A program made the position numbers and the translations under genes. The notes beneath the pieces were generated by a model, which saw only the letters and a program-made list of their open reading frames with translations, ran no database searches and had not been told where the DNA came from. From contig SLPX01000399.1 in NCBI GenBank assembly GCA_007131745.1, positions 1-7,566 of the forward strand: a stretch of DNA of 7,566 bases, written 5' to 3'. Shown in pieces: positions 6,186 through 7,566 of this stretch (within the stretch, counting starts at the first letter, position 1; each line of letters starts with the position of its first letter). Source of the DNA: Myxococcales bacterium (GTDB lineage Bacteria; Myxococcota; Polyangia; HGW-17; SLPX01).

Positions 6186-6262
6186 TGGACGCACCGCACG
6201 GAAACTGATCCAATCACCGCTTAAAAAGTGCAGGAGAAGTTGCACTGGAGATGGATATCCGG
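6186..6262. repeat. 77-bp dispersed direct repeat, copy 2
   Basis: This is the same sequence and orientation as 4789-4865, differing at one base (C at 6245), which changes the internal ATG to CTG. It lies 46 bp beyond the stop of the nitrilase-like gene. The sequence after it (ATCGCAAGAG) is unrelated to what follows copy 1. Together the copies bracket about 1.3 kb containing the lipoprotein gene, the DUF5131 fragment and the REP-like relic. Confidence 0.9.
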
Positions 6263-6308
6263 ATCGCAAGAGAACCGCCCGGAGCGGGCCCTTGAGATGG
6301 CTTCTCCT

Positions 6309-7566
6309 CTATCTGTCGAGAAGAGGTATGCGAGCCAACAGATAGTCGGGCGTCAACTCGTAGTCCTCGAATGGATCCGGTCCGGGAGGATAACTCTTGA
6401 GCTCCCAAACTCCCATGTTGGGCGTGGGGGGCACACCCGCCGTGTCATTGGGGAAATAGTAACTACCCTCGGGCCAAAGGAGCTCTTCGACAACGAGATA
6501 TCTATCGATCAGAATCTCCTCCACGATCATATCCCACGCCCAACCATATACGGGATCAGAAGGATCCAGGGCACTATCCTGAATATCGTTGAATATTGAA
6601 AAATTCGACCAATCGCCCATTCTTATGGGCTGAATTATGAAATCGGCTCGTAATGCACCATTCTTATGCATTTGGTTTATGTGCCAGGTCGTGAGCTCGT
6701 CTCCGCTCCACAGGTCCCCACAAATGATGGGAAAAAAAGTGTACGGCCGACCTGCATGGTTTTTCAAGGTAACGGTATTCACCGAATGTGCAATCAGTTC
6801 GTCCAACCAGGGAGCCGGCTCCTCCGGTGGCCGATGATGATCCGTTTCCGGTGAAGATAGATCTATCATTTTTCTTATATATGTAACGATGGAGCCTTCT
6901 CGATCAATAATGAGAAGCGTCGTCGTATGCGCTAGACTGTCATAACCGTACTCGGAGAGCTCGATCTTCTCTTGGACATTTGTGGCGAAGGCAGTCCCGG
7001 TATCTCTTGCGGTTTCTTGCAGCCAGTCGATGTGGTCCACCACGACGTCGCTATCCAGCGAACCACTCGGGACGACATCTATTCCATCGGGACCATCTTC
7101 TATGAACACAGCAGGCTCCCCATGCTCACCCAAAACGTATTCCGACTCGAAAATCAGATCGACGAAGCCCTCGTTCGAAACGGCTTCCAATATCTTACGC
7201 TGCAACTCCGTCACCCGTTGAGAGATGTCGCCCCAAACTTGAGCGCCTACGAAGTCGATGCCGACTACGTTCACATGATTAACGAAGGTAGATTGAATAC
7301 ATTCTCCTGCCCCATCGCACTCTTCACCCTCTTCGCATGACGAGACACACTCTCCTTCTCGGCACACCTCGCATGCATCGTCATCACAAGCAGGTTCACA
7401 GTCGATGGAAACAACCTCGCAGTTCCCGGCACCATCGCATTCTTCACCCTCTTGGCATGACGAGACACACTCTCCCTCTCGGCACACCTCGCATGCATCG
7501 TCATCACAAGCAGGTTCACAGTCGGGTGCATTCTGTCCACAAGACAAACTCAGGGGGAGATAGAGC
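6309..7566 (-). CDS. Exported Cys-repeat / nitrilase-superfamily (C-N hydrolase) protein, 5' end cut
   Basis: The frame is open through the right edge, reading LYLPLSLSCGQ there, which looks like the end of a lipoprotein signal peptide. The true start is outside the window. Residues are numbered from the TTG at 7547, used only as a reference point. Two tandem 40-residue modules (about 10-49 and 50-83) share the pattern C-x3-C-x4-C-x2-C-x4-C-x3-C-x5-C-x5-C. The remainder, about 90-412, resembles the carbon-nitrogen hydrolase fold: VDLIFESEY with Glu136 (compare FPEY), a DREGSIVTYIRKMID block with Lys226 (compare YRK), and FPIICGDLW with Cys276, followed by ADFIIQP. These fit the Glu-Lys-Cys triad of nitrilases, amidases and pantetheinases. 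The fused cysteine modules and predicted export are unusual, because most bacterial nitrilases are cytoplasmic. The substrate cannot be predicted. The 3' end is 46 bp from the 77-bp repeat. Confidence 0.78.
   Translation of the reverse strand, partial: LYLPLSLSCGQNAPDCEPACDDDACEVCREGECVSSCQEGEECDGAGNCEVVSIDCEPACDDDACEVCREGECVSSCEEGEECDGAGECIQSTFVNHVNVVGIDFVGAQVWGDISQRVTELQRKILEAVSNEGFVDLIFESEYVLGEHGEPAVFIEDGPDGIDVVPSGSLDSDVVVDHIDWLQETARDTGTAFATNVQEKIELSEYGYDSLAHTTTLLIIDREGSIVTYIRKMIDLSSPETDHHRPPEEPAPWLDELIAHSVNTVTLKNHAGRPYTFFPIICGDLWSGDELTTWHINQMHKNGALRADFIIQPIRMGDWSNFSIFNDIQDSALDPSDPVYGWAWDMIVEEILIDRYLVVEELLWPEGSYYFPNDTAGVPPTPNMGVWELKSYPPGPDPFEDYELTPDYLLARIPLLDR
7311..7524 (-). repeat. 120-bp-period tandem duplication encoding the cysteine modules
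   Basis: Bases 7311-7404 and 7431-7524 are nearly identical, with four differences over 94 bp (near 7311, 7320, 7344 and 7356), in phase with the 40-residue protein repeat. The 26-bp linkers differ. The near-identity at DNA level indicates recent duplication or ongoing gene conversion, because synonymous sites are also conserved. Confidence 0.9.

Noticed and set aside
6032..6217. 61-codon minus-strand frame upstream of the lipoprotein gene
   Set aside because: It runs through the palindromic REP-like block and the edge of the 77-bp repeat, and is low-complexity and Lys/Gly/Pro-rich; it is not supported as a gene.
4789..6262. Template/variable repeat pair of a diversity-generating retroelement
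   Set aside because: The copies differ at one base only, neither lies at the 3' end of a C-type-lectin-like coding region, and no reverse transcriptase is present.
6277..6289. Rho-independent terminator after the nitrilase-like gene (GCCCG-CTC-CGGGC on the minus strand)
   Set aside because: The stem is only five base pairs and is followed by GGTTCTCTTG, without a uridine run.
7271..7540. Second minus-strand frame with repeated NLLVMTMHARCAE
   Set aside because: It is the out-of-frame translation of the tandem cysteine-module DNA repeat.

Overview
The window looks like an accessory, rearranged stretch of a chromosome from a Gram-negative bacterium. The best guess is a member of the old deltaproteobacterial assemblage (Myxococcota, Desulfobacterota or relatives). 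That is inference from style only: exported lipoproteins, tandem eight-cysteine repeats, and a GENCGTCPEDC-type cysteine motif. There is no rRNA, tRNA or marker gene to settle it.

Layout, left to right. (1) 1-342, plus strand: the 3' end of a DUF5131 (phage Gp37/Gp68 family) gene, cut by the window edge. (2) 453-926, minus: a complete DUF488-family gene. (3) 1042-1290, minus: a MazF/PemK toxin that has lost its N-terminus and has no visible antitoxin. (4) 1517-3004, minus: a complete RhlE-type DEAD-box RNA helicase. It starts at a TTG with a good Shine-Dalgarno, and its basic tail is being remodelled by a hexanucleotide repeat, a duplicated segment and a one-base indel. (5) 3005-3368: the helicase leader and a candidate promoter, plus an opposite-strand ORF with a cysteine-rich motif that looks like a gene remnant. 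(6) 3369-4691, minus: an A+T-rich AAA ATPase of the AAA_14/DUF4143 type, probably acquired separately, with dyad symmetry in its promoter region. (7) 4789-5010: a 77-bp dispersed repeat fused directly to a frameshifted second copy of the DUF5131 tail. (8) 5054-5929, minus: a lipoprotein with an SGS-punctuated beta-helix-like domain. (9) 5930-6308: palindromic repeats of the kind left by REP/IS200-type elements, then the second copy of the 77-bp repeat. (10) 6309-7566, minus, cut by the right edge: an exported cysteine-repeat protein joined to a nitrilase-superfamily (carbon-nitrogen hydrolase) domain with a plausible complete Glu-Lys-Cys triad.

Functional links between the genes are weak. Nearly all genes are on the minus strand, but they are separated by long gaps, differ in composition and are interrupted by relics, so this is not one operon. 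The two exported proteins at the right are the only pair with a shared theme (cell surface). The left part (DUF5131, DUF488, MazF relic, AAA/DUF4143) has the look of mobile, island-type gene content. Two DNA repeat families show that the region has recombined: the 77-bp repeat brackets about 1.3 kb containing the lipoprotein gene, and the DUF5131 tail is present twice. The most interesting item is the cysteine-repeat/nitrilase fusion. I do not see a convincing new multi-gene system.
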